Shown in pieces: positions 1 through 9,414 of a DNA stretch of 64,000 nucleotides. The DNA lies in the NCBI GenBank assembly GCA_021153285.1, contig JAGKTT010000004.1, forward strand, positions 34,552-98,551, read 5' to 3'. Made by a program: the position numbers and the translations under genes. The notes under the pieces are model-generated. The model searched no databases. It saw only the letters and a program-made list of their open reading frames with translations, and had not been told where the DNA came from. Source of the stretch: Bacteroidia bacterium. Lineage in GTDB: Bacteria; Bacteroidota; Bacteroidia; Bacteroidales; UBA932. Each line of letters starts with the position of its first letter. The first letter of the stretch is position 1.

Positions 1-1
1 C

Positions 2-76
2 AGAATGGCCGGTGCATTTATGTTCGTTTGCTTCGTTGCATATACTTATTATCTTATAACTAACCAGATCGCATAA
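2..76 (+). CDS. 3' end of a membrane protein gene (partial)
   Basis: An open frame enters from the left edge and ends at TAA 74-76, two bases before the ATG of the next gene. The 24 visible residues are hydrophobic and aromatic (GAFMFVCFVAYTYYLI) and end in NQIA, which fits the last transmembrane helix of an integral membrane protein. The pattern resembles the C-terminus of CaCA-type cation exchangers, but this is only a resemblance. The tight spacing suggests co-transcription with the phosphate transporter. The start lies outside the window. Confidence 0.5.
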   Translation, partial: RMAGAFMFVCFVAYTYYLITNQIA

Positions 77-78
77 CA

Positions 79-1815
79 ATGGGAATACTTCAGATCTTTA
101 CGCTCCTGGGTGCATTGGGTATGTTCCTCTACGGAATGAACCTGATGAGCTCAGGACTTCAGAAAGCTGCCGGTGACAGACTTCGCGGACTTCTTTCTGC
201 AATGACCTCCAACCCTTTCAAGGGAGTATTGACAGGACTCGGGATTACATCCGTAATCCAGTCATCCTCAGCTACTACAGTAATGGTGGTAAGCTTCGTG
301 AATGCCGGACTTCTTACCCTCGCACAGGCTATCGGAGTAATTATGGGTGCCAATATCGGTACGACAGTTACTGCCTGGCTTGTTTCTTGGCTGGGATTCA
401 AGGCGGACATTTCCATTCTTGCAGTACCTCTTATGCTGCTTGGATTCCTCTTCTCGAACTCGAAGAAGAATCAGCGTCAGAACATCGGCGAACTGATCGT
501 CGGCTTCTGTCTTCTTTTCCTCGGTCTTTCGTTTATGAAGAACTCTGTTCCTGATCTCAATGAGACACCTCAGGTGCTTGAGTTTGTACGATCTTGGGCC
601 GGTCACGGTTTCGGTTCCGTATTGATCTTCCTCGTATTCGGTACTGTGCTGACATTGGTGCTTCAGTCTTCGTCTGCGACAATGGCCATCACACTCATTA
701 TGCTAAGTATGGGTTTCATTCCGTTTAAAATGGCTTGTGCGATGGTGCTTGGTGAGAACATCGGTACTACCATCACAGCCAATATAGCAGCAGCAGTCGG
801 AAATACCCAGGCCAAGAGAGCGGCAATGTCACACACCATTTTCAATGTATTCGGTGTAATCTGGGCATTGATCTTCTTCAGGCCGTTCCTTTCACTTGTA
901 GGAAAGATAATCGAGGTGGTTTTCGGCCTTCCGAATCCTGCTGCTGAAGGATTTGCTGTAAGCGGACAGAATACTCCTGATGCAACAGCTGCCTTATACG
1001 GACTTTCTATGCTCCATACCCTCTTCAATACCATCAACACTCTCATCCTCGTATGGTGTGTAAAGCTTATTGAAAAGGCAGTTGTATGGATCGTCAAGAC
1101 TCCGAAGAATCAGGAAAACGAGGTGTTCAGGCTCAAATATATTTCTGCCGGCCCTCTTGCTACACCTGAACTTGCTACAGAGCAGGCTTTTGAAGAGATA
1201 ATCCACTTCGCTCAGATTTCGAAGAATGGCCTGGGATATGCCAGAGAAGCCATACGTGCGGCAGATTCGGGAAAGTTCGATGAACTTCGCGAAAAGCTGG
1301 TGAAATATGAGGAGATTTCAGACCGTATCGAGTATGAGATCGCAGCTTTCCTTAATGCGGTTTCTGCCGGTGATATAAGTGAAGAGACTTCTCTTCGTAT
1401 CAAGGTAATGTACAAGATAATCGGCGAGCTTGAGTCCCTCGGAGATTCGGGTGAATCGATCAGCCGTATCCTTTCCCGAAAGAACATCCACAAGAAGACT
1501 TTCGAACAGGATACAGTCAGAAAGCTTGAAGAGATGGTGGACAGTGTGGAAAAGGCATATGATGCTATGATTGACAATCTCAATGCAGCCCACAAAGGTC
1601 ATCTCGAAGGAATCTCCAATGCATATAATGCCGAGGACCGCATCAACAATCTCAGAAACTATCTCAGGGATGCTGAGATCGAAGAAATCGAGAGTAGCAG
1701 AAAGAATTATCAGACAAGCGTTTACTATATGGATATAGTCAGCGAACTTGAAAAGATGGGTGACTTCATCATCAATGTTTCCCAGAATCTCGAAAAGGTT
1801 TTCATCAAGAAATAA
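79..1815 (+). CDS. Na/Pi cotransporter family protein with PhoU-like C-terminal domain
   Basis: Predicted sodium-dependent phosphate transporter of the inner membrane (NptA/PNaS family), 578 residues, the usual length for the bacterial form. The N-terminal half has several hydrophobic helices and the two inverted QSSSAT signatures of the family, one near residue 62 (QSSSATT) and one near 198 (QSSSATM), each followed by a G(A/E)NIGTT motif. After about residue 360 the sequence becomes charged and helical, as in the cytoplasmic PhoU-like domain of these proteins. It begins two bases after an upstream membrane protein gene, so the two are probably in one operon. Function is assigned from family knowledge; substrate specificity is inferred. 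Confidence 0.93.
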   Translation: MGILQIFTLLGALGMFLYGMNLMSSGLQKAAGDRLRGLLSAMTSNPFKGVLTGLGITSVIQSSSATTVMVVSFVNAGLLTLAQAIGVIMGANIGTTVTAWLVSWLGFKADISILAVPLMLLGFLFSNSKKNQRQNIGELIVGFCLLFLGLSFMKNSVPDLNETPQVLEFVRSWAGHGFGSVLIFLVFGTVLTLVLQSSSATMAITLIMLSMGFIPFKMACAMVLGENIGTTITANIAAAVGNTQAKRAAMSHTIFNVFGVIWALIFFRPFLSLVGKIIEVVFGLPNPAAEGFAVSGQNTPDATAALYGLSMLHTLFNTINTLILVWCVKLIEKAVVWIVKTPKNQENEVFRLKYISAGPLATPELATEQAFEEIIHFAQISKNGLGYAREAIRAADSGKFDELREKLVKYEEISDRIEYEIAAFLNAVSAGDISEETSLRIKVMYKIIGELESLGDSGESISRILSRKNIHKKTFEQDTVRKLEEMVDSVEKAYDAMIDNLNAAHKGHLEGISNAYNAEDRINNLRNYLRDAEIEEIESSRKNYQTSVYYMDIVSELEKMGDFIINVSQNLEKVFIKK

Positions 1816-1820
1816 TTTAT

Positions 1821-1828
1821 TATCTTTG
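1821..1828 (+). promoter_or_regulatory. Bacteroidota -7 promoter element (TATCTTTG)
   Basis: TATCTTTG matches the TAnnTTTG -7 consensus of Bacteroidota and lies 18 bases before the ATG at 1847. It supports that start rather than an upstream in-frame ATG inside the phosphate transporter gene. Confidence 0.5.
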
Positions 1829-1846
1829 CCGCCCCAAACGGAAAAG

Positions 1847-2179
1847 ATGAAAAATTTGAGGACATATATGGCCCTTTGGCTGATGGTGATATTCTGCAGT
1901 TATTATGCAGGTATCAGTATGTTTTCACATACGCACATCGCCAATGGGTCATCCATTGTCCATTCACATCTTGGAGGAGATGCAGATCACGACCATAGTG
2001 ATTCCCAATATGCTGTAATCGACATTCTTTCTCATTTCCAGTCGGAATCAGCAGTCGGTTGCCTTGGTGTTCCATCTCCTTTCTTCCAGTTATCTGAATC
2101 TTATATAGCCTGTGATGTTCCGATTTGTCTGAATGCGGAGCAGGCGGTGCATACTCTCCGTGGTCCTCCGATGGCGTAG
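1847..2179 (+). CDS. Small exported His-rich protein
   Basis: A 110-residue protein with a hydrophobic N-terminal segment (LWLMVIFCSYYAGISMF) that is probably a signal peptide or anchor. A His/Asp-rich stretch follows (HTHIANGS, then HSHLGGDADHDHSD), typical of metal-binding segments. The ATG at 1847 was chosen because a -7 element lies just upstream and the hydrophobic segment then sits at the N-terminus. Similar short His-rich proteins are often found next to TonB receptors in Bacteroidales; this one precedes such a receptor by 65 bases. A role in periplasmic metal handling is inference. I do not recognise a characterised family. Confidence 0.7.
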   Translation: MKNLRTYMALWLMVIFCSYYAGISMFSHTHIANGSSIVHSHLGGDADHDHSDSQYAVIDILSHFQSESAVGCLGVPSPFFQLSESYIACDVPICLNAEQAVHTLRGPPMA

Positions 2180-2244
2180 CTATCCCCAGACCGGTAATCC
2201 CTACAGACAAAGATTCAAATAACAACCATTCCAACCCCAAAAAG

Positions 2245-4527
2245 ATGAAAAGATTTTTTTCAGCTTTGGTGGCGGCATTATGTGTAGTGCTGTCTGCCCA
2301 GGCTCAAGAGACCGATGCCCATATCTATGGTCACGTTATAGATAAAGCTACCGGAGAGCATCTTCCTTATATCGTAGTGATGCTCAAAGGTACTACAATA
2401 GGTGTAACTACTGAGAATACAGGACATTATATGATACGAAACATTCCTGAAGGAAGTTTCATCGTCGAAGTGTCCGCAATAGGGTACAAGACCCAGACCC
2501 GTGAAATAAAGGTTCGCAGAGGAAGATCATACGAGGTGAATTTCACTCTCGAAGAAGATTTCGTGCAGATAGACGGAGTAATTGTTTCCGCTACCCGCAG
2601 CGAGACGACCAGAAGGATGTCGCCGACTCTGGTGAATGTTGTGGGAATGGATACTTACAATAAGACAAACGCCACCACTGTGGCTCAGGGACTTGTTTTC
2701 CAGCCGGGAATCCGTGTGGAGAACAATTGCCAGAACTGCGGCTTCCAGCAGGTGAGGATCAATGGTCTGGACGGTCAATACACCCAGATCCTGATCGATT
2801 CCCGTCCTATCTTCAGTTCATTGGCCGGAGTCTATGGAATCGAGCAGCTTCCGGCCAATATGGTGGACAGGGTGGAAATTATGAGAGGTGGCGGATCGGC
2901 ACTTTTCGGGTCGTCTGCCATCGCAGGCACCATCAATATCATTACAAAGGAACCTGTCAGGAATTCTTCGAGCATATCCCATACCGTAACCTCTATAGCA
3001 GGTTCTTCTGCCTTTCATAACACTACTGACATCAATGCCTCCATTGTCTCGGAGGACAATAAGCTCGGCCTGGCTGTCTTCGGCCAGAACACTTCCAAGG
3101 ATGCCTGGGATGCAAACGGGGATGGGTTTACCGAACTTTCCAAGATATCCGGACAGACCGTAGGCTTCCGTGGCTACATAAAGACCGGTCTTTACTCAAA
3201 GGTAACGGCAGAATACCATCATCTTCAGGAATTCAGAAGGGGAGGAGACAATCTTGACCTGCCTCCTCACGAAGCTATGATTGCCGAGCAGACAGAGCAC
3301 GGGATCAATACAGGAGGACTCAAGTTCGATTGGTTTTCAAAGGATCAGAAGCATCGTCTGAATGTCTTCGCATCACTCCAGCATATCGGAAGGAACAGCT
3401 ATTACGGTGCTGGCCAGGACCCGAATGCGTATGGAAAGACTACCGACCTTACCTGGGTGGGAGGGGCTCAATATGTCTATAAAATGGGCCGTTGTCTCTT
3501 TATGCCATCCGATCTCACTGTCGGTATGGAGTATAATGAAGACTATCTCAGGGACAATATGTGGGGATATGACAGGGTTACTGACCAGACTGTCAGGATT
3601 CTGAGTGCATACGCCCAGAATGAATGGAAGAACGAGCGTTGGGGCATCCTGTTGGGGGGTCGTCTTGATAAACATAGTCTGATGGAACGCCTTATTTTCA
3701 GTCCGTGTGCCAATCTTCGATACAATCCTTCCGAAAATATCAATTTCAGAGCCAGCTATTCCTACGGTTTCCGTGCTCCGCAAGCCTTCGACGAGGATCT
3801 TCATATCGACAATGTAGGAGGAACCGTCTCGATGATCCGTCTGGCTGATGACCTGAGGGTGGAAAAGTCTCAGAGCGTAAGCATTTCTGCGGATATGTAT
3901 CATAGCTGGGGAGACTGGCAGGGTAACTTCCTTGTGGAGGGATTCTTCACGGACCTTGCGGATGTCTTTGCTCTTAAAGAACTGGGACTCAATGAAGAAG
4001 GTATCCTGATCAAGGAAAGACATAATGAATCAGGAGCCAGGGTGTTTGGAGGAAATCTTGAAGGAAAGATTGCTTGGAGGAATAGATTCCAGATGCAGCT
4101 TGGAGTCACAGTCCAGAAGTCTGAATATAAGGAAGCCCGCTCCTGGAGCGATGATGTGGCGGTAACGAAAAAGATGTTCCGTACACCGGATATCCACGGC
4201 TATCTCACAGCCTCATATAATCCTATGAAGGCTCTGACATTGGCTCTTACCGGCACTTATACCGGCAGTATGCTTATCGAGCATCACGCTGGTATGATTG
4301 CGCAGAATGTGACTATGACCACCCCTGATTTCTGGGATATGGGCTTCAAGGCAGCATACGATTTCAAGCTCTACAGCAGTTTCTCCCTTCAGCTCAATGC
4401 CGGCGTCCAGAACATTTTCAATTCATTCCAGAATGACTTCGACTCAGGAGCCGACCGTGATTCAGGATATATCTACGGTCCTACTCTTCCCCGAACCTTC
4501 TTCCTAGGGGTCAAGCTTGTGTATTGA
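2245..4527 (+). CDS. TonB-dependent outer-membrane receptor, probably for a metal or metal complex
   Basis: Outer-membrane receptor of 760 residues. Domains in order are a signal peptide (ending LSAQAQ), a CarboxypepD_reg-like beta-sandwich (about 24-110), a plug domain (about 125-245, with DRVEIMRGGGSALFGSSAIAGTI-type plug motifs) and a beta-barrel ending in an aromatic-rich strand (FFLGVKLVY). It is shorter than SusC proteins and has no SusD partner, so a small ligand is more likely than a glycan. A Cys pair (NCQNCGFQQ) in the plug and the preceding His-rich protein hint at metal or metal-chelate uptake; this is inference. The ATG at 2245 places the signal peptide at the N-terminus; an upstream in-frame ATG would add 40 non-signal residues. 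Confidence 0.88.
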   Translation: MKRFFSALVAALCVVLSAQAQETDAHIYGHVIDKATGEHLPYIVVMLKGTTIGVTTENTGHYMIRNIPEGSFIVEVSAIGYKTQTREIKVRRGRSYEVNFTLEEDFVQIDGVIVSATRSETTRRMSPTLVNVVGMDTYNKTNATTVAQGLVFQPGIRVENNCQNCGFQQVRINGLDGQYTQILIDSRPIFSSLAGVYGIEQLPANMVDRVEIMRGGGSALFGSSAIAGTINIITKEPVRNSSSISHTVTSIAGSSAFHNTTDINASIVSEDNKLGLAVFGQNTSKDAWDANGDGFTELSKISGQTVGFRGYIKTGLYSKVTAEYHHLQEFRRGGDNLDLPPHEAMIAEQTEHGINTGGLKFDWFSKDQKHRLNVFASLQHIGRNSYYGAGQDPNAYGKTTDLTWVGGAQYVYKMGRCLFMPSDLTVGMEYNEDYLRDNMWGYDRVTDQTVRILSAYAQNEWKNERWGILLGGRLDKHSLMERLIFSPCANLRYNPSENINFRASYSYGFRAPQAFDEDLHIDNVGGTVSMIRLADDLRVEKSQSVSISADMYHSWGDWQGNFLVEGFFTDLADVFALKELGLNEEGILIKERHNESGARVFGGNLEGKIAWRNRFQMQLGVTVQKSEYKEARSWSDDVAVTKKMFRTPDIHGYLTASYNPMKALTLALTGTYTGSMLIEHHAGMIAQNVTMTTPDFWDMGFKAAYDFKLYSSFSLQLNAGVQNIFNSFQNDFDSGADRDSGYIYGPTLPRTFFLGVKLVY

Positions 4528-4544
4528 TGTTCATAAAAAATTCA

Positions 4545-4552
4545 TATTTTTG
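4545..4552 (+). promoter_or_regulatory. Bacteroidota -7 promoter element (TATTTTTG)
   Basis: TATTTTTG matches TAnnTTTG and lies 35 bases before the ATG at 4588, in the only gap between the TonB receptor and the regulator. Confidence 0.5.
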
Positions 4553-4587
4553 TGAAATCCGCTTGAACTTATGTCAATCTTGCCGAT

Positions 4588-6210
4588 ATGAAGCATCTCT
4601 GTCTTATTTCTTGTATTCTGATTTTATGCGGCTGCTCTGGCCGTGTCCGCTATTCCAGTGAGGTGGAAGCTGCCCTGAAGAGTCTCGACCTGGTCATATC
4701 CAATAAAGAGATGATTGAAGGACAAAAGGAAAATCGTATATTGAAACTAAGGGCCGGTGTTTCATCGGCGGTGTCGGATATCGAAAGGTATGGGGTATAT
4801 AATGATCTGTTCAATGAGTACTTTCAGTACAATATAGACTCTACCATTTCTTATGCTTATAGAAAGATCGAACTTGCGGAATTCTCTGGAAATGAGGAGC
4901 TTGTCAGAGATGCTGTTCTGGATCTTGCTGACAGGTACGCTATGTCGGGACTATATGATGCGATATTGAGCCTTTTTGAAGAATATGATTATCAGTGGCT
5001 GGAGGAAGCCCGTTATCTGAGCATTCTGAATACGGTGTATTCAAATCTGTCCAAGTCTTCCAACGATCACGTTCTGTCTATGAAATACATCCGTAAAAAG
5101 GATGAGTATCAGCAGAAATTGCTTTCCACTCTTAAGGATGATGACATTGGCTGTATTTTCATTCAGACAGATATTCTTCTGGAAAACAACAAGGCTCAGG
5201 AGGTTCTGGACCTCCTTCTGCCTTGGGTGGCCTCCAATGATCCGGCTCTGGAAGATCAGGGAGTCATATATTATACGATGGCCCGTGCCTATAGTCTGAT
5301 CGGTGATAATGAGAATGCTGTTCTGTGGTATGCAAAGAGTGCCCGCAGTGATCTTCTGGTACCTAAGTATGAATACCGTTCCTTGTATGAACTTGCGAGG
5401 TGTCTTTATGAAAAGAATGATATAGAAAGAGCATATACATACATCACCCGGTCCGTTCAGGATGCGGTCCGCTCCAATGCTCAGCTGCATAAGCAGTTCT
5501 CGTATCAGATTCTGCCCGTTATTTCCAGTTCATATGACAAGTTCGTGTCCCAGAAGAACAAGGCTATCGTATCAGCATTGCTGGTGTCTTGTTTCCTGTT
5601 GTTTTTTCTGGTGATATTGTCGGTATTTCTTATAAAGGAAAGGAACCGCGTGCTTGTCGCGGAAAGACAGACCAAGGAGTCCAATCTGATGCTTCAGCAG
5701 CTTACAGATCAGCTGCAGAAGAATGTCAATATCCTTCAGGAGACGAATCAGGTCAAGGAAATGTATCTCGGCAGGTACCTGAATATGTGTTCCGAATATA
5801 TAGACGGCCTGGAAAAATACAGAACATCACTGCGTAAGGCTATCAAGGATGGAGAGGACGCTATGACTGCCCTCAAATCCAAGGAATTTATGGAAAAGGC
5901 ATTGAATGATTTCTATAATCAGTTCGATGCTACATTCCTGGACCTCTTTCCTGATTTCATCTCACAACTGAATGAATTGCTGCAGGAAGACAAGAAGGTT
6001 TCGTATCATTCAAAGGAAAGACTGCTTACTACAGAGTTGAGGGTTCTTGCTCTGATACGTCTTGGAGTGGATGATTCTGTAAAGATCGCCTCCTTCCTGC
6101 GCAGATCGGTTTCGACAGTCTATAACTACCGCGTAAAGATGAGAAATGCCTCTGTCTGTGACCGTGAAGACTTTGAAAACCGTATTATGGATATCGGAAC
6201 AAGACAATAA
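4588..6210 (+). CDS. DUF6377-type membrane-anchored TPR regulator
   Basis: A 540-residue protein with an N-terminal signal or lipoprotein-like segment (LILCGC), a TPR-like helical region (about 60-310), one transmembrane helix (about 325-350), a coiled coil (about 351-400) and a conserved C-terminal domain. That last domain ends in a helix-turn-helix-like segment (LGVDDSVKIASFLRRSVSTVYNYRVKMRN). This architecture matches Bacteroidota DUF6377 proteins, which commonly sit beside PULs. It lies directly upstream of the susC/susD pair in the same direction, so it is a good candidate for the regulator of this PUL, sensing something in the periplasm and acting on DNA from the membrane. The regulatory role is inferred from context. 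Confidence 0.82.
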   Translation: MKHLCLISCILILCGCSGRVRYSSEVEAALKSLDLVISNKEMIEGQKENRILKLRAGVSSAVSDIERYGVYNDLFNEYFQYNIDSTISYAYRKIELAEFSGNEELVRDAVLDLADRYAMSGLYDAILSLFEEYDYQWLEEARYLSILNTVYSNLSKSSNDHVLSMKYIRKKDEYQQKLLSTLKDDDIGCIFIQTDILLENNKAQEVLDLLLPWVASNDPALEDQGVIYYTMARAYSLIGDNENAVLWYAKSARSDLLVPKYEYRSLYELARCLYEKNDIERAYTYITRSVQDAVRSNAQLHKQFSYQILPVISSSYDKFVSQKNKAIVSALLVSCFLLFFLVILSVFLIKERNRVLVAERQTKESNLMLQQLTDQLQKNVNILQETNQVKEMYLGRYLNMCSEYIDGLEKYRTSLRKAIKDGEDAMTALKSKEFMEKALNDFYNQFDATFLDLFPDFISQLNELLQEDKKVSYHSKERLLTTELRVLALIRLGVDDSVKIASFLRRSVSTVYNYRVKMRNASVCDREDFENRIMDIGTRQ

Positions 6211-6313
6211 TTCACTACTATTTTTACGTCTATCCTTAAAAGTTAACACCTTGATTACCAATGGTGTATATTTTGGGTATGTACTCAAATCACTACTAAT
6301 TGGCTACCGTTCC

Positions 6314-6344
6314 TTTGATTTTGTCTGCACATTTAGTTATTTTG
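6314..6344 (+). promoter_or_regulatory. Candidate promoter of the alpha-glycan PUL
   Basis: The 184-bp gap between the regulator and susC holds TTTG (6314-6317), 19 bases, then TTATTTTG (6337-6344). This is one base off the TTTG-N19-21-TAnnTTTG layout of Bacteroidota promoters. It is AT-rich and the only sizeable gap before the ten-gene run to 22735. Confidence 0.4.
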
Positions 6345-6394
6345 TCTTCATAATAACAAAATAACCAAATCATTAACAATAAACTCAATTCATT

Positions 6395-9300
6395 ATGCTA
6401 AAGCAGAACAGGACATTCGGAATCCGAATGTTTGCATTCATTTTAGGAATGTTGCTGCCTTTGTGCGTATATGCGCAGAAAGTCAATGTAAGCGGAGTAG
6501 TGAAGGATGCCGTAGGTGGTGTTCCGGGAGCTTCCATCATTGAGAAAGGCACGACAAACGGAGCCATCGCAGATGTAGATGGACAGTTTACTCTTACTGT
6601 AGCTCCAGGTGCGGTACTTGAAGTATCCTGCATCGGCTATCTTTCAATGGAGGTTCCTGCAGGAAACGGAACTTCACGTATCGAAATCATCCTCAGTGAG
6701 GACACCGAGCTTCTCGAGGAAGTACTCGTCATCGGTTACGGTACCATCAGAAAGAGCGACCTCACTGGTGCTGTTTCAGCAGTAAACAGCAAGGATCTCA
6801 AAGACTCTCCGATGCCAAGTGTCGGACAGGCACTGCAGGGTAAGGTGGCCGGTGTGCAGATCATTGACTCAGGTTCACCGGGATCGAATGTGAACATCAA
6901 GATCCGTGGTCTTGGTTCTATCAATAACTGTGACCCTCTCGTGGTTATCGACGGTGTCCCTACCGACCTCGGTCTTAACGCCATCAATACAGCCGACATC
7001 GAGCGCATCGACGTTCTCAAGGATGCATCAGCAACTGCAATCTACGGTTCACGTGGTGCGAACGGTGTGGTAATGGTGACTACAAAGCGTGGTAAGTCCG
7101 GTGACAGCAAGATCTCGGTGTCTGCGAACGCTTCTTTCCAGAATCCTACAAATGTTCCTCAGATGCTTAATGCAGCCCAGTATGCACAGCTCAGCAACGA
7201 GATGATGATCAACAGCGGCAGAAACGCTAACCCTGACTGGGTGGATCCTTCAGTTCTGGGTGCTGGTACAGACTGGCTCGGAGAGCTTCTCGGAACAGGT
7301 GTGATGCAGAACTACTCTGTGAGCTATTCTGGTGGAAACGATAAGTCAAGCTACTATATGTCAGCAGGTTTTGTAGATCAGACAGGTGTTGTGAAGAATA
7401 CAAACTATAACCGTTTCACTCTTCAGAGCAACACTGATACCCAGCTCCGCAACTGGCTCAAGATCTCAAGCAACATCACCTTCAGCACAGATAACAAGGA
7501 CAATGGAAGCTACAGCATCGGAAATACAATGAACGCCCTTCCTGTTCTTTCTGTAAAGGATGAGGATGGCGAGTGGTCAGGCCCTACCGGCAACGCAGAG
7601 TGGTTCGGCAGCGTCCGTAACCCTATCGGAACTACATATATGAACAAGTCTCAGACTCAGGGTTACAATATCCTTGCAAACTTTACCGGTGAGATCAAGT
7701 TCACAAAGTGGCTCAAGTTCAGAAGCACATTCGGATATGACGCCAAGTTCTGGTACACAGACAGCTTCACTCCGAAATATGCCTGGAAACCTACCCCGGT
7801 AGAACAGAGCACACGCTACAGAAGCAACAACAAGTCATTCACATATCTCTGGGATAACTACTTCCTCTTTGACCATACATTCGCGAAGAAGCACAATGTG
7901 TCATTGATGGCTGGTACATCAGCTCAGTGGAACAAGTATGACTATATGAGCGGTGAGAAGGCAGACTTCCTCTTTGACAGCGTAAACCAGATGAATAACG
8001 GTCAGACAATGAAGGACATCAGCGGAAGTATGAGCGAGTGGTCGCTCTTCTCTGTAATGGCTCGTGCAAACTACTCTTATGCAGACCGTTATCTCATTAC
8101 AGCAACAGTCCGTCACGACGGTTCAAGCCGTTTCGGAAAGAATAACCGCTGGGGTACATTCCCTTCAGTATCAGCTGCGTGGCGTCCATCCAAAGAGTCT
8201 TGGTTCCCACAGAGTGCTGCAGTGAATGACCTTAAGGTACGTGCAGGTTATGGTGTGACAGGTAGCCAGGCAAGTGTTTCGAACTACGGTTACCTCGCTG
8301 TATACAACACAGGTGTATATCCGCTCGGATCAGCACTTAACGGAACAGGTCTTCCTACCCTCTATTCTGCAACTCTCGCAAACCCTTCAATCCACTGGGA
8401 GGAGATCGCGCAGACAAATATTGGAGTCGACATTGCATTCCTTGACTCGCGCATCGAACTCTCTGTAGACGGCTATATCAAGAATACAAACGATATGCTC
8501 GTAAAGGCTGCGGTTCCTATCACTTCAGGATTCGAGGATACTGGTACAACTTACGCCAATGCCGGTAAGGTACGCAACCAGGGTGTCGAGATGCAGCTCC
8601 ATACTATAAACTTTGCGGGTGAGTTCAGCTGGGAGACAGACCTCTCCGCTACCTATAATACCAATAAGATCGTCGACCTCAACAGTGATGTTCCTTATTA
8701 TATCAACCAGGTGAACAACTCTTATGTGACAATGCTTCAGAAGGGTTATCCTATCAATGTATTCTACGGATATGTTACAGACGGTCTTTTCCAGAATGAG
8801 ACAGATGTAGAGAATCACGCTTTCCAGCCTGGTGCAGCTCCTGGTGACATTCGTTATCGTGACCTCAACAACGACGGTGTAATCAACGAGGAAGACCGTA
8901 CAGTGATCGGAAACCCTAATCCGACCTGGCTCTTCTCGATGAACAACCGCTTCGAGTGGAAGGGACTTGAGCTTTCTGTATATCTCCAGGGAGTGGCAGG
9001 AAACTCTATCTACAACGCAAACAACATCGAGAACACAGGTATGGCTGCGGCTATGAACCAGACTACAGCTGTCCTTGGAAGATGGACAGGTGAGGGTACA
9101 AGCAACTTTATGCCACGTGCCGTTTACGCTGACCCTAACCAGAACTGCCGTGTATCTGACAGATTCGTCGAGAACGGTTCTTACCTCCGCGTGAAGAACA
9201 TCACTCTTGCATACTCATTCCCTTCAAGACTCCTTGAGAAGATTCATCTCCAGGGCCTCCGTCTTGCTTTCGTATGCGAGAATGTAGCCACTATCTCAAA

Positions 9301-9400
9301 GTATTCAGGATTTGACCCTGAGGTTTCGATCAATGGTATCGATGCTTCGCGTTATCCAATCCCTCGTACATACAGCGTAGGACTGAACATTAACTTCTAA
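6395..9400 (+). CDS. SusC-like TonB-linked outer-membrane glycan importer
   Basis: A 1001-residue SusC/RagA-family transporter that imports oligosaccharides across the outer membrane together with SusD. It has a signal peptide ending VYAQK, a CarboxypepD_reg-like domain (about 27-100), a TonB-box-like segment (EVLVIGYGT) and a plug carrying the SusC signatures (GVQIIDSGSPGSNVNIKIRG, then the LKDASATAIYGSRGANGVVMVTTK region). A long beta-barrel ends in FNLNINF-type residues (SVGLNINF). The susD gene starts 14 bases downstream. Substrate cannot be read from this protein alone; the neighbouring GH66 and GH31 genes suggest an alpha-1,6-glucan. Confidence 0.95.
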   Translation: MLKQNRTFGIRMFAFILGMLLPLCVYAQKVNVSGVVKDAVGGVPGASIIEKGTTNGAIADVDGQFTLTVAPGAVLEVSCIGYLSMEVPAGNGTSRIEIILSEDTELLEEVLVIGYGTIRKSDLTGAVSAVNSKDLKDSPMPSVGQALQGKVAGVQIIDSGSPGSNVNIKIRGLGSINNCDPLVVIDGVPTDLGLNAINTADIERIDVLKDASATAIYGSRGANGVVMVTTKRGKSGDSKISVSANASFQNPTNVPQMLNAAQYAQLSNEMMINSGRNANPDWVDPSVLGAGTDWLGELLGTGVMQNYSVSYSGGNDKSSYYMSAGFVDQTGVVKNTNYNRFTLQSNTDTQLRNWLKISSNITFSTDNKDNGSYSIGNTMNALPVLSVKDEDGEWSGPTGNAEWFGSVRNPIGTTYMNKSQTQGYNILANFTGEIKFTKWLKFRSTFGYDAKFWYTDSFTPKYAWKPTPVEQSTRYRSNNKSFTYLWDNYFLFDHTFAKKHNVSLMAGTSAQWNKYDYMSGEKADFLFDSVNQMNNGQTMKDISGSMSEWSLFSVMARANYSYADRYLITATVRHDGSSRFGKNNRWGTFPSVSAAWRPSKESWFPQSAAVNDLKVRAGYGVTGSQASVSNYGYLAVYNTGVYPLGSALNGTGLPTLYSATLANPSIHWEEIAQTNIGVDIAFLDSRIELSVDGYIKNTNDMLVKAAVPITSGFEDTGTTYANAGKVRNQGVEMQLHTINFAGEFSWETDLSATYNTNKIVDLNSDVPYYINQVNNSYVTMLQKGYPINVFYGYVTDGLFQNETDVENHAFQPGAAPGDIRYRDLNNDGVINEEDRTVIGNPNPTWLFSMNNRFEWKGLELSVYLQGVAGNSIYNANNIENTGMAAAMNQTTAVLGRWTGEGTSNFMPRAVYADPNQNCRVSDRFVENGSYLRVKNITLAYSFPSRLLEKIHLQGLRLAFVCENVATISKYSGFDPEVSINGIDASRYPIPRTYSVGLNINF

Positions 9401-9414
9401 TCAGCCGTAGAACA

